NCBI RefSeq assembly: GCF_013459645.1 | Contig: NZ_CP054861.1 | Span: 416,501 to 480,500, forward strand | Source of the DNA: Martelella sp. NC20 | GTDB lineage: Bacteria; Pseudomonadota; Alphaproteobacteria; Rhizobiales; Rhizobiaceae | Direction: 5' to 3' | DNA: 64,000 bases | Part shown: positions 43,682 through 52,771 of the stretch, piece by piece | Layout of the letters: each line of letters opens with the position of its first letter | Numbering within the stretch: the stretch's first letter is position 1 | Position numbers and translations under genes: made by a program | Notes under the pieces: generated by a model | Seen by the model: only the letters and a program-made list of their open reading frames with translations | Databases searched by the model: none | What the model was told of the DNA's origin: nothing

Positions 43682-45634
43682 TCAGCCGCCTTCGGCAAAC
43701 ATCGGTCCGCCCCTGTGGCGCGGAAAGCCGTAGCCGTGGATTTCGACGAGATCGATATCGGCAGGCTTTTCGGCAATGCCTTCGGCAAGGATTGCCCGCC
43801 CCTCACCCGCCATCGCGCCGACAAGCCTTGCCGCGATTTCGTCGGCGCTCAGGGCTGCGTGCCCGGCGATCCGGCTTTTCAACAATGCATGCACGGTCTC
43901 CGAGATGATCGGCTTCCGGTTTCCCGGCGCGTAATCATACCAGCCGCCGCCGGTCTTGTGGCCCTTGCGCCCGGCGCGCACCAGAATATCGCCCAGCGCT
44001 TCCGGCACGTTCTCACCGTTCGCCCGCGCGCCCTCGCGCTGCAGGAAGGCGATGTCGAGGCCGCCGAGGTCCTGGGCCTCGAACGGACCCATCTTGAAGC
44101 CGTAGCCGCGCATTGCCGCATCGATATCTGCGATCGCGACGCCTTGCCCGACCAGTTCTTCCGCCGCCGCGCGATAGCGCTTCAGGATACGGTTGCCGAT
44201 AAAACCCTCGCAGATGCCCGCGCGCACCGGCACCTTGCCGAGCCTTTTGGCAAACGCAAAGGCCGTCGCCAGCACCGTTTGAGAGGTCTCTGGCGTCGGC
44301 ACGATTTCCAGCAGTTTCATCACATGGGCGGGTGAAAAGAAATGCAGGCCGATGAAACGTTCGGGGTGCGCCAGGCCCTCGGCGATCAGGCGAGGATCGA
44401 GATAGGAGGTATTGGTTGCAAGCACCGCATTGGCGCGGCAGACCTCGCCGAGCTTTTCAAAGACGGCGCGCTTGACCGAGATTTCCTCGAACACCGCCTC
44501 GATCACCAGATCGCAATCGCTGAGCGCACCGTAATCCGTGACGCCGCCCAGCGACATCATCAGCGCCGCCTGGCCCGCCTCCGTCAGCTTGCCGCGCTTG
44601 ACGGACCCGGCGAGGATGCCGTCGATCGTGCGGAGGCCGCGCGCAACCGCCTCCTCGTCGCGCTCGATCAGCGTGACGGACAACCCGGCATTGAGCACTG
44701 CGGCCGCAATCCCGGCACCCATCGTGCCGCCGCCGATCACGCCGACGGACGACAGCGCCACCGGTTCGATGCCCTTCAGGCTTTCAGGGCGGGAGGCGGC
44801 ACGCTCGGCAAAGAACACATGACGAAGGGCGGCGGCTTCTTTCGAGGCCCGCAGTTCAAGAAATTTTTCCCGCTCATGCCTCATGGCCACATCGAACGGG
44901 TTTTCCACGGCAAAGCGGACGGAGGCCAACGCTTCCTGCGGCGCGCGATAGCCAGGCTTTCTCGCATCCTTTTCGGCGGCTGCCCAGAAATCCTCGGCAG
45001 GTGCCGCGACCGCACGCTCCCGGGATTTCAGCGGCAGCGCCTTCTCCGGTATCCGTTCGGCAAAGGAAACGGCCTCTTCAACGAGATCGCGCTCGGCAAT
45101 CGCATCGACCAGTCCAGCCGCAAGGGCCGCCTTTGCCTTCATCGGACGGCCGGAGACGACGAGTTTCACCGCTGTCTCGACGCCCGCCACGCGCGGCGTG
45201 CGCACCGTGCCCGAGGCGCCGGGAATAAGGCCAAGCGTCACTTCCGGAAGACCGACGGAGGCCATGGCGTCGGCGATCCTGAAGCGACAGCCGAGCGCAA
45301 TCTCGAAACCGCCGCCAAGCGCGGAACCATGAATGGCGGCCACCCACGGCTTCTTCGCGTCCTCGATCGCGGCAACCACATCCGGCAGGTGTGGTTCCTG
45401 TGGCGGCAGGTTGAACTCGCGCACATCGGCGCCGGCGATGAAGGTGCGTCCGGCGCAGGAAAGAACCACCGCCTTCACCTGATCATCGCCATCAAGCGTT
45501 TCGACGGCAGAGACCAGCGCGGCGCGCACGGCATTCGACAATGCGTTGACGGGCGGATTGTCGATGGTCACCACGGCAACGGAGCCGCGGCGGTCGATGG
45601 TCATCACATTCATATCGGATTCCAGGATCGGCAT
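43682..45634 (-). CDS. Bifunctional enoyl-CoA hydratase/3-hydroxyacyl-CoA dehydrogenase, probable PaaF-PaaH equivalent
   Basis: A 650-residue fusion of FadB/FadJ layout. The crotonase domain (about residues 1-190) has TFIAGADVREFN, GSALGGGFEIALG and LPEVTLGLIPGASGT; the NAD-binding domain starts at VGVIGGGTMGAGIAAA (about 290); catalytic His is in GLHFFSPAHVM; two C-terminal dehydrogenase domains follow. It is the last gene of the paaN-liv operon. Because no separate paaF or paaH exists in the cluster, it probably hydrates 2,3-dehydroadipyl-CoA and oxidises 3-hydroxyadipyl-CoA. ATG 45634 lies 1 base after the livF stop; ATG 45613 is an alternative. Confidence 0.88.
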   Translation of the reverse strand: MPILESDMNVMTIDRRGSVAVVTIDNPPVNALSNAVRAALVSAVETLDGDDQVKAVVLSCAGRTFIAGADVREFNLPPQEPHLPDVVAAIEDAKKPWVAAIHGSALGGGFEIALGCRFRIADAMASVGLPEVTLGLIPGASGTVRTPRVAGVETAVKLVVSGRPMKAKAALAAGLVDAIAERDLVEEAVSFAERIPEKALPLKSRERAVAAPAEDFWAAAEKDARKPGYRAPQEALASVRFAVENPFDVAMRHEREKFLELRASKEAAALRHVFFAERAASRPESLKGIEPVALSSVGVIGGGTMGAGIAAAVLNAGLSVTLIERDEEAVARGLRTIDGILAGSVKRGKLTEAGQAALMMSLGGVTDYGALSDCDLVIEAVFEEISVKRAVFEKLGEVCRANAVLATNTSYLDPRLIAEGLAHPERFIGLHFFSPAHVMKLLEIVPTPETSQTVLATAFAFAKRLGKVPVRAGICEGFIGNRILKRYRAAAEELVGQGVAIADIDAAMRGYGFKMGPFEAQDLGGLDIAFLQREGARANGENVPEALGDILVRAGRKGHKTGGGWYDYAPGNRKPIISETVHALLKSRIAGHAALSADEIAARLVGAMAGEGRAILAEGIAEKPADIDLVEIHGYGFPRHRGGPMFAEGG

Positions 45635-45635
45635 G

Positions 45636-46337
45636 TCAGATTCCAAGATAGGCCTCGCGCACCTGCGGATCGGCGATCAGGGCGGCCGCCGGCCCTTCCA
45701 TGGCGATGCGGCCGGTTTCCATGACATAGCCGCGATCGGCGATCTTCAGCGCGCCGAAGGCGTTCTGCTCGACGAGAAGCACGGTCACGTCGCGCGCCTT
45801 CAGGGCCTTTATCACGTCAAATATCTGGGCAACGAGCAGCGGTGCGAGCCCCATCGACGGCTCATCGAGCAGGAGACAGGCAGGTCGGCCCATAAGAGCG
45901 CGCGCGATCGCCAGCATCTGCTGCTGACCTCCCGATAGCCCACCAGCCACAAGGTTGCGCTTTTCCTTCAGGATCGGGAACATCGCATAGGCATCTTCCA
46001 TGTCGCGTTCCACCCGGTCATCGGTGAACAGGAAGGCGCCGAGCCTGAGATTTTCCTCGACCGAGAGATTGGTGAATATCTGCCGGCCCTCCGGCGACTG
46101 GGCAAGGCCGTGCTTCAGCCTTTTATAGGCAGGAACGGAGGTCATCACCTCGCCGCGGAAGATCATCTCGCCGTCAGTAACCCGCTGGAGACCGGAAAGA
46201 CACTTCAGAAGCGTCGTCTTGCCGGCGCCATTGGCGCCGACGACGGTGACGATCTCTCCGGATTTCACCTCGAGATCGATGCCGTGCAGCACCTCGATGC
46301 GGCCATAAGCCGAGCGCAGGCCCTTAACCGTCAGCAT
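45636..46337 (-). CDS. livF: Branched-chain amino-acid-type ABC transporter ATPase LivF
   Basis: A 233-residue ATPase: Walker [30 protein letters not shown], signature LSGGQQQMLAIARAL and Walker B LLLDEPSMGLAPLL, the classical LivF set. ATG 46337 after GAGGAGG overlaps the livG end. It is part of the Liv importer within the paa operon, which probably takes up phenylacetate or a related aromatic acid rather than leucine. Confidence 0.94.
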   Translation of the reverse strand: MLTVKGLRSAYGRIEVLHGIDLEVKSGEIVTVVGANGAGKTTLLKCLSGLQRVTDGEMIFRGEVMTSVPAYKRLKHGLAQSPEGRQIFTNLSVEENLRLGAFLFTDDRVERDMEDAYAMFPILKEKRNLVAGGLSGGQQQMLAIARALMGRPACLLLDEPSMGLAPLLVAQIFDVIKALKARDVTVLLVEQNAFGALKIADRGYVMETGRIAMEGPAAALIADPQVREAYLGI

Positions 46338-47106
46338 CGGCGGCCTCCTCTTCTGCTCCGAGATAGGCGGCAATGACCGCCGGATTGCGCGACACGGCTT
46401 CCGGGTCGCCCTCGGCAATCTTCTCGCCGTGATCGAGCACCACGATATGATTGGAAATCCGCATCACCATCTTCATGTCGTGCTCCACGAGGAGGATGGC
46501 GATGCCCGTCCTTGCGAGTTCGGCGATCAGCCGGTCGATCTCCTCCGTTTCCACCGCATTGCAGCCGGCTGCCGGCTCATCAAGCAGCAGAACCCGCGGG
46601 GAAACCGCAAGCGCGCGGGCAATCTCCAGACGCTTCAATGCGCCATAGGAAAGGTTTCCCGCCTGGCGCTCGGCCGCCTTTTGCAGCCCGACGCGTTCAA
46701 GCAGGGCCTCAGCCCCCCGGCGCGCTTCCGCCGCCCGCCTTTTCGCGGCTGGAAGCGCGAGGAGATCGGCGACGAGCGCTCCCTTTTCCTGAAGATGAAA
46801 GCCGGCGATGACATTTTCCAGCACCGTCATTTCCTGGAATATCTGCAGATTCTGGAAGGTGCGCGTCAGGCCGAGCGTTGCGAGTTGATCGGGCTGCCTT
46901 GCGGTAATGTCCCGGCCTTCCAGCATCACCTTGCCCTGGCTGGGCACGTAGACGCCGGAAATCATGTTGAACAATGTGGTCTTGCCCGCACCGTTCGGCC
47001 CGATCACCGAGACGATCTCGCCGGCCCTGGCCGAAAAACTGACATTGTTGACGGCGCGCAGGCCGCCGAAGGAGATGCCAAGCCCCTGAACATCGAGCAG
47101 GCTCAT
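46324..47106 (-). CDS. livG: Branched-chain amino-acid-type ABC transporter ATPase LivG
   Basis: A 260-residue ATPase with Walker [29 protein letters not shown], signature [16 protein letters not shown] and Walker [15 protein letters not shown], as expected for LivG. It overlaps livM upstream by 4 bases and livF downstream by 14. It is the second nucleotide-binding subunit of the importer. Confidence 0.94.
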   Translation of the reverse strand: MSLLDVQGLGISFGGLRAVNNVSFSARAGEIVSVIGPNGAGKTTLFNMISGVYVPSQGKVMLEGRDITARQPDQLATLGLTRTFQNLQIFQEMTVLENVIAGFHLQEKGALVADLLALPAAKRRAAEARRGAEALLERVGLQKAAERQAGNLSYGALKRLEIARALAVSPRVLLLDEPAAGCNAVETEEIDRLIAELARTGIAILLVEHDMKMVMRISNHIVVLDHGEKIAEGDPEAVSRNPAVIAAYLGAEEEAADADG

Positions 47107-48059
47107 TCGTCCCTCCCCTTCAGTTTGCTTGCAATCGAAGGCAGAAGCCCGCGCGGCAGGAAGATCATCACCGAAATCATGATGGCGCCGAGGACGAGCT
47201 GTTCATATTCGGCAAACACGGTCAGCACCTGCGGCAGAAGCGTCAGGATCGCAGCACCCAGCATGGCGCCGAGAATGGAGCCGACACCGCCGAGCACCGC
47301 CATCGACACCATTTCGATCGAATGCATGAAACCGGCCACGTCGGGCGTGATGAACCGGTTCTGCAACGCCAGCAGGGAACCGGCCACCGAGGCATAGACA
47401 GCCGAGATGACAAAGGCCTGCAGCTTGACGCGGGCGACATCGATGCCGACCGTACGGGCGGCGACTTCCGAACCGTGCAACGCGCGCATGGCGCGGCCCG
47501 TCGGGCTTGTGGCGAGGTTCAGCGCAATCCAGACGCCGATGATGAGGACGATGCCGCAGAGACCGTACCAGAACGCGCCGCCGGAGATCCGCCAGCCCAT
47601 GTCGCGCAGAAGGTCGCGCAGGCCGAGTTCCGGCACGGCCATGCCATCCGGCCCGCCGGTCAGTTGGCGCTCATTGGTGAGCACCAGCGAGACCAGAATG
47701 CCAAAGCCGAGCGTTGCGACCGCCAGATAATAGCCTTTGAGCTTCAGGATCGGCCTGCCGATGAGTGCGGCAACGCCACCCGAGATCACCGCGCCCAGAA
47801 GGGCGGCAAGGGCGGGGTGCAGGCCGAGATATTCCGGCGCAAGCGCGCAGGAATAGGCACCGATGCCGGCAAAGCCCGCATGGCCAAGCGAGATCTGCCC
47901 GGCATAGCCGATCAGGATCACCAGGCCGATGACCGAGAGCGCATTGACGAAGATCAGAGCACCGACGCGGTAGTAATAGCCGGACGGAAAGAAGAAGGGC
48001 AGAACCGCGACGAGCACCGCCACGATGGCGATCTGGATCCATTTCGAATGTGCGGACAT
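47103..48059 (-). CDS. livM: Branched-chain amino-acid-type ABC permease LivM
   Basis: A 318-residue permease with about nine to ten helices; the conserved GYAGQISLGHAGFAGIGAY and GGVGSILGAMLGA motifs identify LivM. ATG 48059 gives MSAHSKWIQIAIVAV; the frame runs to 48122 overlapping livH. It forms the membrane channel with LivH. Confidence 0.94.
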   Translation of the reverse strand: MSAHSKWIQIAIVAVLVAVLPFFFPSGYYYRVGALIFVNALSVIGLVILIGYAGQISLGHAGFAGIGAYSCALAPEYLGLHPALAALLGAVISGGVAALIGRPILKLKGYYLAVATLGFGILVSLVLTNERQLTGGPDGMAVPELGLRDLLRDMGWRISGGAFWYGLCGIVLIIGVWIALNLATSPTGRAMRALHGSEVAARTVGIDVARVKLQAFVISAVYASVAGSLLALQNRFITPDVAGFMHSIEMVSMAVLGGVGSILGAMLGAAILTLLPQVLTVFAEYEQLVLGAIMISVMIFLPRGLLPSIASKLKGRDE

Positions 48060-48063
48060 GGCT

Positions 48064-48936
48064 TCAGACCCTCTCTGTCGACTTGGCGCCGAACAGGCCC
48101 TGGGGCATGACGAACAGCACACAGAGGATAACGACGAAGGCGACCGCTTCCTTGTATTGCGAGGAAATATAGCCAGCCGTCAGCGCCTCCATCAGGCCGA
48201 GCGCGATGCCGCCGACAAGCGCGCCCTTCGGATTGCCCATGCCGCCGAGCATGGCCGCGGCAAAGCCCTTCAAGGCCAGCGCCACGCCGACATCGTAGCT
48301 GACAAGCGTGATCGGCGTGATCAGCACGCCCGCAAGCGCGGCAATGGCCGCCGAAAGCGAGAAGGACAGCGTCATCACCCAATTGGTGTTGATGCCGACG
48401 AGTTGGGCGGCAAGCCGGTTGTTGGCAGCCGCCAGCACGGCCTTACCGGTCAGCGTCTTGGTGAAGAAGGCCCACAGCCCGACAAAGACAAAGACGGCCC
48501 CGCCGATGACCCACAGGCTTTGCGGCAGTATGGTTGCGCCGAAAATGTGGATCGGATCGTCGCCGGAAAAGGCGGGAAAACGGTGAAGCTGCTTGTCGAA
48601 GACGAGCTGCGCGACGCCGCGAATGAAGATCGAGGCGCCGATGGTGATGATCACCAGCGAGACCACCGGCGCACCGCGCGCGGGCGCGATCGCGAGCTTG
48701 TCAAGCGCGACGCCGACGGCAGCGGTGATGACGATGGCGATCAGGCCCGCAAGCGGCAGCGGCAGGCCCGCTGCATAGGTAAAGGCGGTGATCATGCCGC
48801 CCAGCATGACGAACTCGCCCTGCGCGAAATTCACCACGTCGGAGGCGTTGTAGATGATCGTGAAGCCGAGCGCGACCAGCGCGTAGACCGCACCGACCGT
48901 GAAGCCCGACAATATGAATTGCATCAAAGCGTCCAT
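48064..48936 (-). CDS. livH: Branched-chain amino-acid-type ABC permease LivH
   Basis: A 290-residue permease: FTVGAVYALVALGFTIIYNASDVVNFAQGEF is the LivH signature region, and ALKGFAAAMLGGMGNPKGALVGG the conserved C-terminal motif. ATG 48936 is chosen for the family N-terminus MDALMQFILSG. It follows livK after a GC-rich hairpin. Confidence 0.94.
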   Translation of the reverse strand: MDALMQFILSGFTVGAVYALVALGFTIIYNASDVVNFAQGEFVMLGGMITAFTYAAGLPLPLAGLIAIVITAAVGVALDKLAIAPARGAPVVSLVIITIGASIFIRGVAQLVFDKQLHRFPAFSGDDPIHIFGATILPQSLWVIGGAVFVFVGLWAFFTKTLTGKAVLAAANNRLAAQLVGINTNWVMTLSFSLSAAIAALAGVLITPITLVSYDVGVALALKGFAAAMLGGMGNPKGALVGGIALGLMEALTAGYISSQYKEAVAFVVILCVLFVMPQGLFGAKSTERV

Positions 48937-48991
48937 GGATGGATCCCGAACGGTGACAGGCTGGGGAGCGGGCATCATCACCCGCGGCGAA

Positions 48992-49020
48992 CGCCCCGCG
49001 CCCGTCAGGGGCGCGGGACG
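48992..49020 (-). terminator. Intercistronic hairpin after livK
   Basis: A 9-base perfect stem (48995-49003 with 49009-49017) around GTCAG, extended by two more pairs beyond one mismatch. It lies 12 bases after the livK stop codon, before livH, and has no U-run. Confidence 0.65.
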
Positions 49021-49032
49021 CCTTTCAAATCG

Positions 49033-50175
49033 TCAGTCGATCGATTTCCAGCCGCCATTCTCGATTTCGAGCATGCGGAAGGCGGAAAGGTCGAGGCCGA
49101 GGTGATTGTCCGGACCCATGGTGTAGACGCCGGTCGTGCCGACGAGGCCGTCAGTCGCTTCCAGTGCCGCACGGATGGCATCGGGGTCCTCGCCGCCGGC
49201 CGTGCTCATGGCATTGACCATCAGCAGGAACGCATCGTTGGCATAGCCGCCGAAGGTCGAAACGTTCTGGTCGTACTTGTCCTCATAGGCGGTCTTGTAG
49301 GCCATGACGACATCGCGCTGGATGTCGTCTTCGGGCAGGATATCGGCAATCAGAAGCGCGGTGCCCGGAAGACGCACGCCCTCGGAGGCTTCCGGTCCGA
49401 CCAGTTCGATGAAGCTGTCGGAGGCCACGCCGTGGCTCTGGTAAAGCGGAAGTTCGATACCAAGCTGGCTGGCATTGCGGGTAACGATCGCCGGGCCCTG
49501 GCCGAAGCCCGGATTGAGGATCGCCTCGACGCCCTCGGTGTTCTTGATCTTGGTGAGCTGCGGCGTCATGTCGGCATCGCTCGGGCCATAGATCTCGTCG
49601 GCGAGGATCTCGACATCGTAATCCCCGGCAACCTCCTTGCACTGCGCCTGCATCGAGGCGCCGAAACCGTCCGTGCCGGAGATCATGCCGATCCTGGTGA
49701 TGCCGTTCTTCTTCATGTTGTCGAAGATCTTCTCACAGGCCATGCGGTCGGTGTGCGGCGTCTTGAAGACATATTCCTTCACCGGATCGACGATCTGGAT
49801 GGCGCCGGCAAGCGAGATGAAGGGAATGCCTTCGTCTTCGGCGACGGAAAGAATGGACATGGAGGTGCCGGTGGTGGTGCCGCCGATAATGGCGACAACT
49901 TCGTCATCCTCGATCAGGCGCGTGGCGAAGGTGCGCGCCTTGTTCGGATCGCCGCCGTCATCATAAAGCGTGAGCTTGATCTTCTCGCCGTTGATGCCGC
50001 CCTTGGCGTTGAGTTCCTCGACCAGCATTTCGATGGTCTTGGCCTCCGGATCGCCGAGGAATGCGGCCGGTCCGGTCGCTGACAGGCTGGCGCCGAGTTT
50101 GATCTCGGCGCTGGCGGCGGTTGCAAGGCCGAGTGTGGCAAGCATCGCCAGGGCCGTGGTTGACATGAATTTCAT
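49033..50175 (-). CDS. livK: Liv-type periplasmic substrate-binding protein
   Basis: A 380-residue type-I binding protein (peripla_BP_6). Signal peptide MKFMSTTALAMLATLGLATA ends at ASA-EI; mature start IKLGASLSATGPAAFLGDPEAKT, then VVAIIGGTTTGTSMSI and GFGQGPAIVTRNA are typical of the aromatic/amino-acid branch. GGGAGGAG precedes ATG 50175. Its location between paaN and livH in a PaaR-controlled unit suggests phenylacetate or an aromatic relative as ligand; this is inference. Confidence 0.92.
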   Translation of the reverse strand: MKFMSTTALAMLATLGLATAASAEIKLGASLSATGPAAFLGDPEAKTIEMLVEELNAKGGINGEKIKLTLYDDGGDPNKARTFATRLIEDDEVVAIIGGTTTGTSMSILSVAEDEGIPFISLAGAIQIVDPVKEYVFKTPHTDRMACEKIFDNMKKNGITRIGMISGTDGFGASMQAQCKEVAGDYDVEILADEIYGPSDADMTPQLTKIKNTEGVEAILNPGFGQGPAIVTRNASQLGIELPLYQSHGVASDSFIELVGPEASEGVRLPGTALLIADILPEDDIQRDVVMAYKTAYEDKYDQNVSTFGGYANDAFLLMVNAMSTAGGEDPDAIRAALEATDGLVGTTGVYTMGPDNHLGLDLSAFRMLEIENGGWKSID

Positions 50176-50224
50176 TGGATACTCCTCCCTGATTTATCCA
50201 GAACAAAAACTGACCGGCTGCACC

Positions 50225-51877
50225 TCAGGCAGCCTTGGGCCAGCGGATCATGACGCGCCGGAAACGCGGCGCGACAAAGGCTGTGTCGGTCAGGCTGGCA
50301 TTGCCCGAAGGGTTTGCTCCCGTGACGTGGTAGTCCGAGAAGGCCGCCGACTGGTTGACATAGATATTGCCGGTGAGGTTCACCGAGAGATTGACGCCGG
50401 CCCTGGCAAAGGCCGTCGCGGCCTCATCGATCAGCGCGCCGTCCGTGGCATAGAGAGCGGCCGTGATCGCACCCTTTTCGCGCGCGATGGCTGCGGCCCT
50501 GGCGATCGCGGCATGGGCATCGGCACAGGCGATGAAGAAGGAAACCGGGCCGAAGCATTCATGGTTCCAGGGTCCGTCCTCGTGTTCGCCGGAAACCACG
50601 AGAAGCGGCGTTGCCGAAGCGCCGAGCCCGGTTTCCCGGCTTTCGCGCACAACGCGGCCGGCGTGACGCGCCTTTTCGATGCGTTCGAACGTCGCCGGGC
50701 TGGCGATCGCGCCGCAGATGGAAGAGGCCTGCGTGCCATCTTCCAGCAGCCTGTCGACGGCAGCGACAATACCGCCAACCACGTCGTCGAAGCTTTTGTG
50801 GCCCTCGTTCGTCTCGATCCCGCCCTGCGGCAGGTAGAGGTTCTGCGGTGAGGTGCACATCTGGCCGGAATAAAGCGACAGCGAGAAGGCGATATTGTCG
50901 CACATGCCGGCAAAATCATCCGTGCCGGTGATCGTGATCGAATTGACGCCGGATTCCTCGGTAAAGACGAGGGCACTGCCCGCATTCTGACGCAGCCATG
51001 CGGCGAAAACGGAAGAGCCGGTATAATCGATGATCGAAAATACGCCCGCTTCGACCAGAGTTTTGGTGATCTCCGCACCCGGTTCGTCTGCGGCGAGCAG
51101 CACGACATCGGGCGAAAAGCCCTCTTCCGCCAGAACCTCGCGCAGCACTTTGACAGTGAGCGCCAGCGGCAGGATTGCGCCGGGATGCGGCTTCACGATC
51201 AGCGTATTGCCGGTGGCAAGACTGGCGAACAGACCGGGATAGCCATTCCAGTTCGGGAATGTCTGGCAGCCGATCATCAGCGATATGCCGCGCGGCACAA
51301 TGCGCCAGCGTTTTTCCAGCGTGATGGGCTCGCGCTTTCCCTGCGGCTTTTCCCAGGTGGCTGCAGCCGCGCTGCGGGTCATCTCCGCAAAGGCCGCCGC
51401 GACGGCTTCCAGCCCACGATCCTGCGCATGCGGCCCACCGGCCTGAAACGCCATGGGAAAGGCCTGGCCCGTGGCATGCATGGTGGCGTGGCCGATGAGA
51501 AAGCTCATGGCGTTGAGCCGCGTCAGCGCTTCCAGAAGAATACCGGAACGGGTTTCCGGATCGGCCGAAGCCCAGCGATCGGCAGCCTTGATAGATGCCG
51601 CGATCAGCGTGGCGGGATCGGCCGAAGGATATGAGATGGAGAGGCTCTTGCCCCAGGGCGCGTTTTCGCGGCCAACCCGGCGTGTTTCCGGATGTCCCGG
51701 AATGTCGAAAGCGTTACCGACAAGCGCTTCGAAGGCGGCGGTGCCATCGGCCATGGCGCTTTCGCCATAGATCTTGCCCGACGGCACTTCCGGAAACGGC
51801 GTCCAGAAGACGCGGGTCCGCAGCGCTTCCGCCGCCCGCGCCAGAAGCGCGGAATGGCGATCATATAGGTTGGTCAT
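50225..51877 (-). CDS. paaN: Phenylacetic acid degradation protein PaaN (aldehyde dehydrogenase family)
   Basis: A 550-residue aldehyde-dehydrogenase-fold protein of the PaaN2 type, distinct from the fused PaaZ. The catalytic Cys is in YSGQMCTSPQNLYL and the Glu in FTEESGVNS; IMIGCQTFP-like text (SLMIGCQTFPNWNG) is characteristic. Its role in phenylacetate catabolism is not settled; oxidation of an aldehyde intermediate or of phenylacetaldehyde is suggested. ATG 51877 follows GGGAGGAG. First gene of the minus-strand unit that continues through livKHMGF to the fused PaaF/PaaH-like gene. Confidence 0.9.
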   Translation of the reverse strand: MTNLYDRHSALLARAAEALRTRVFWTPFPEVPSGKIYGESAMADGTAAFEALVGNAFDIPGHPETRRVGRENAPWGKSLSISYPSADPATLIAASIKAADRWASADPETRSGILLEALTRLNAMSFLIGHATMHATGQAFPMAFQAGGPHAQDRGLEAVAAAFAEMTRSAAAATWEKPQGKREPITLEKRWRIVPRGISLMIGCQTFPNWNGYPGLFASLATGNTLIVKPHPGAILPLALTVKVLREVLAEEGFSPDVVLLAADEPGAEITKTLVEAGVFSIIDYTGSSVFAAWLRQNAGSALVFTEESGVNSITITGTDDFAGMCDNIAFSLSLYSGQMCTSPQNLYLPQGGIETNEGHKSFDDVVGGIVAAVDRLLEDGTQASSICGAIASPATFERIEKARHAGRVVRESRETGLGASATPLLVVSGEHEDGPWNHECFGPVSFFIACADAHAAIARAAAIAREKGAITAALYATDGALIDEAATAFARAGVNLSVNLTGNIYVNQSAAFSDYHVTGANPSGNASLTDTAFVAPRFRRVMIRWPKAA

Positions 51878-51908
51878 GTCTCCTCCCAAATTCACAAGAC
51901 TATTATTG

Positions 51909-51922
51909 ACCGACCGGACGGT
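51909..51922. promoter_or_regulatory. PaaR-like operator in the divergent paaN/paaG promoter
   Basis: ACCGACCGGACGGT pairs with itself at 12 of 14 positions and sits in the 99-base region between the divergent paaN and paaG starts. TGACCGACCGGACG is shared with TGACCGATCGGTCG before paaJ (12 of 14) and TGACCAACCGGCCG before paaR. A TetR protein at this point could control both directions. Confidence 0.72.
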
Positions 51923-51976
51923 TTATGCAACAACAATTATCAGCCGTGTTTGAGGAAAGTGCGGCGGGAGGAGAAA

Positions 51977-52771
51977 ATGACCGATCATCAAACCGTGCTC
52001 GTCACCTTGAAAGACGGCGTGTTGACCCTGACGCTCAACCGCCCCGAAAAGCTGAATTCCTTCAATGTCGACATGCATCTGGCGCTGCGCACCGCGCTGG
52101 AACGCGCCCACGACGAGGCCGATATCCGCGCCGTGCTGCTGACGGGCGCCGGGCGCGCCTTTTCCGCGGGCCAGGACCTCGGCGACCGCGATCCGCGCAA
52201 GATGACGGAAAAGCCGGACCTCGGCGAAACGCTTGATACCTATTACAATCCGACCCTGCGGCTGATCCGCACGCTGGAAAAGCCGGTAATCTCGGCCGTC
52301 AACGGCGTTGCAGCGGGAGCGGGCGCCAACATCGCCTTTGCCACGGACATCGTCTTCGCGGCGAAATCGGCAAAATTCATTCAGGCGTTCTCCAGGATCG
52401 GTCTGATACCGGACGCTGGCGGAAGCTGGTCGCTGACGAGGGTGCTCGGCGAACCGCGCGCCAAGGCTTTGGCTATGACCGCCGAACCGGTTTCCGCGGC
52501 AAAGGCGGAAGACTGGGGCCTGATCTGGAAGGCGGTCGATGACGACAAGCTGATGGAAGAGGCTTCCGGCCTTGCCGCAAAGCTTGCCGCTGGTCCGACC
52601 AGGGGATTGGGACTGACCAAGCGGCTGATCCAGGCAGCCTCCGCCAACGACCTTTCCAGCCATCTCGACATGGAACGCGACTGCCAGCGCGAGGCGGGAC
52701 GCACGGATGACTATGCCGAGGGCGTCACCGCATTTCTGGAAAAGCGCGCACCGGTCTTCAAGGGAAAATGA
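51977..52771 (+). CDS. paaG: Ring 1,2-epoxyphenylacetyl-CoA isomerase (oxepin-CoA forming)
   Basis: A 264-residue crotonase: GRAFSAGQDLGDRD and GVAAGAGANIAFATDIVFAAKSAKFIQAFSRIGLIPDAGGSW are typical of PaaG, including Asp in IPDAGGS in place of the hydratase Glu, consistent with an isomerase. It converts ring-1,2-epoxyphenylacetyl-CoA to the oxepin. ATG 51977 has GGGAGGAG upstream. First gene of the plus-strand paaG-I-K unit. Confidence 0.93.
   Translation: MTDHQTVLVTLKDGVLTLTLNRPEKLNSFNVDMHLALRTALERAHDEADIRAVLLTGAGRAFSAGQDLGDRDPRKMTEKPDLGETLDTYYNPTLRLIRTLEKPVISAVNGVAAGAGANIAFATDIVFAAKSAKFIQAFSRIGLIPDAGGSWSLTRVLGEPRAKALAMTAEPVSAAKAEDWGLIWKAVDDDKLMEEASGLAAKLAAGPTRGLGLTKRLIQAASANDLSSHLDMERDCQREAGRTDDYAEGVTAFLEKRAPVFKGK

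Noticed and set aside
43461..43733. Plus-strand frame in the gap between exporter and paa genes
   Set aside because: No ribosome site, no recognisable domain, and its 3' part overlaps the coding end of the minus-strand fusion gene.
48025..50082. Plus-strand open frame of 685 codons across livH and livK
   Set aside because: Antisense to well-recognised liv genes, with no ribosome site and no recognisable domain.
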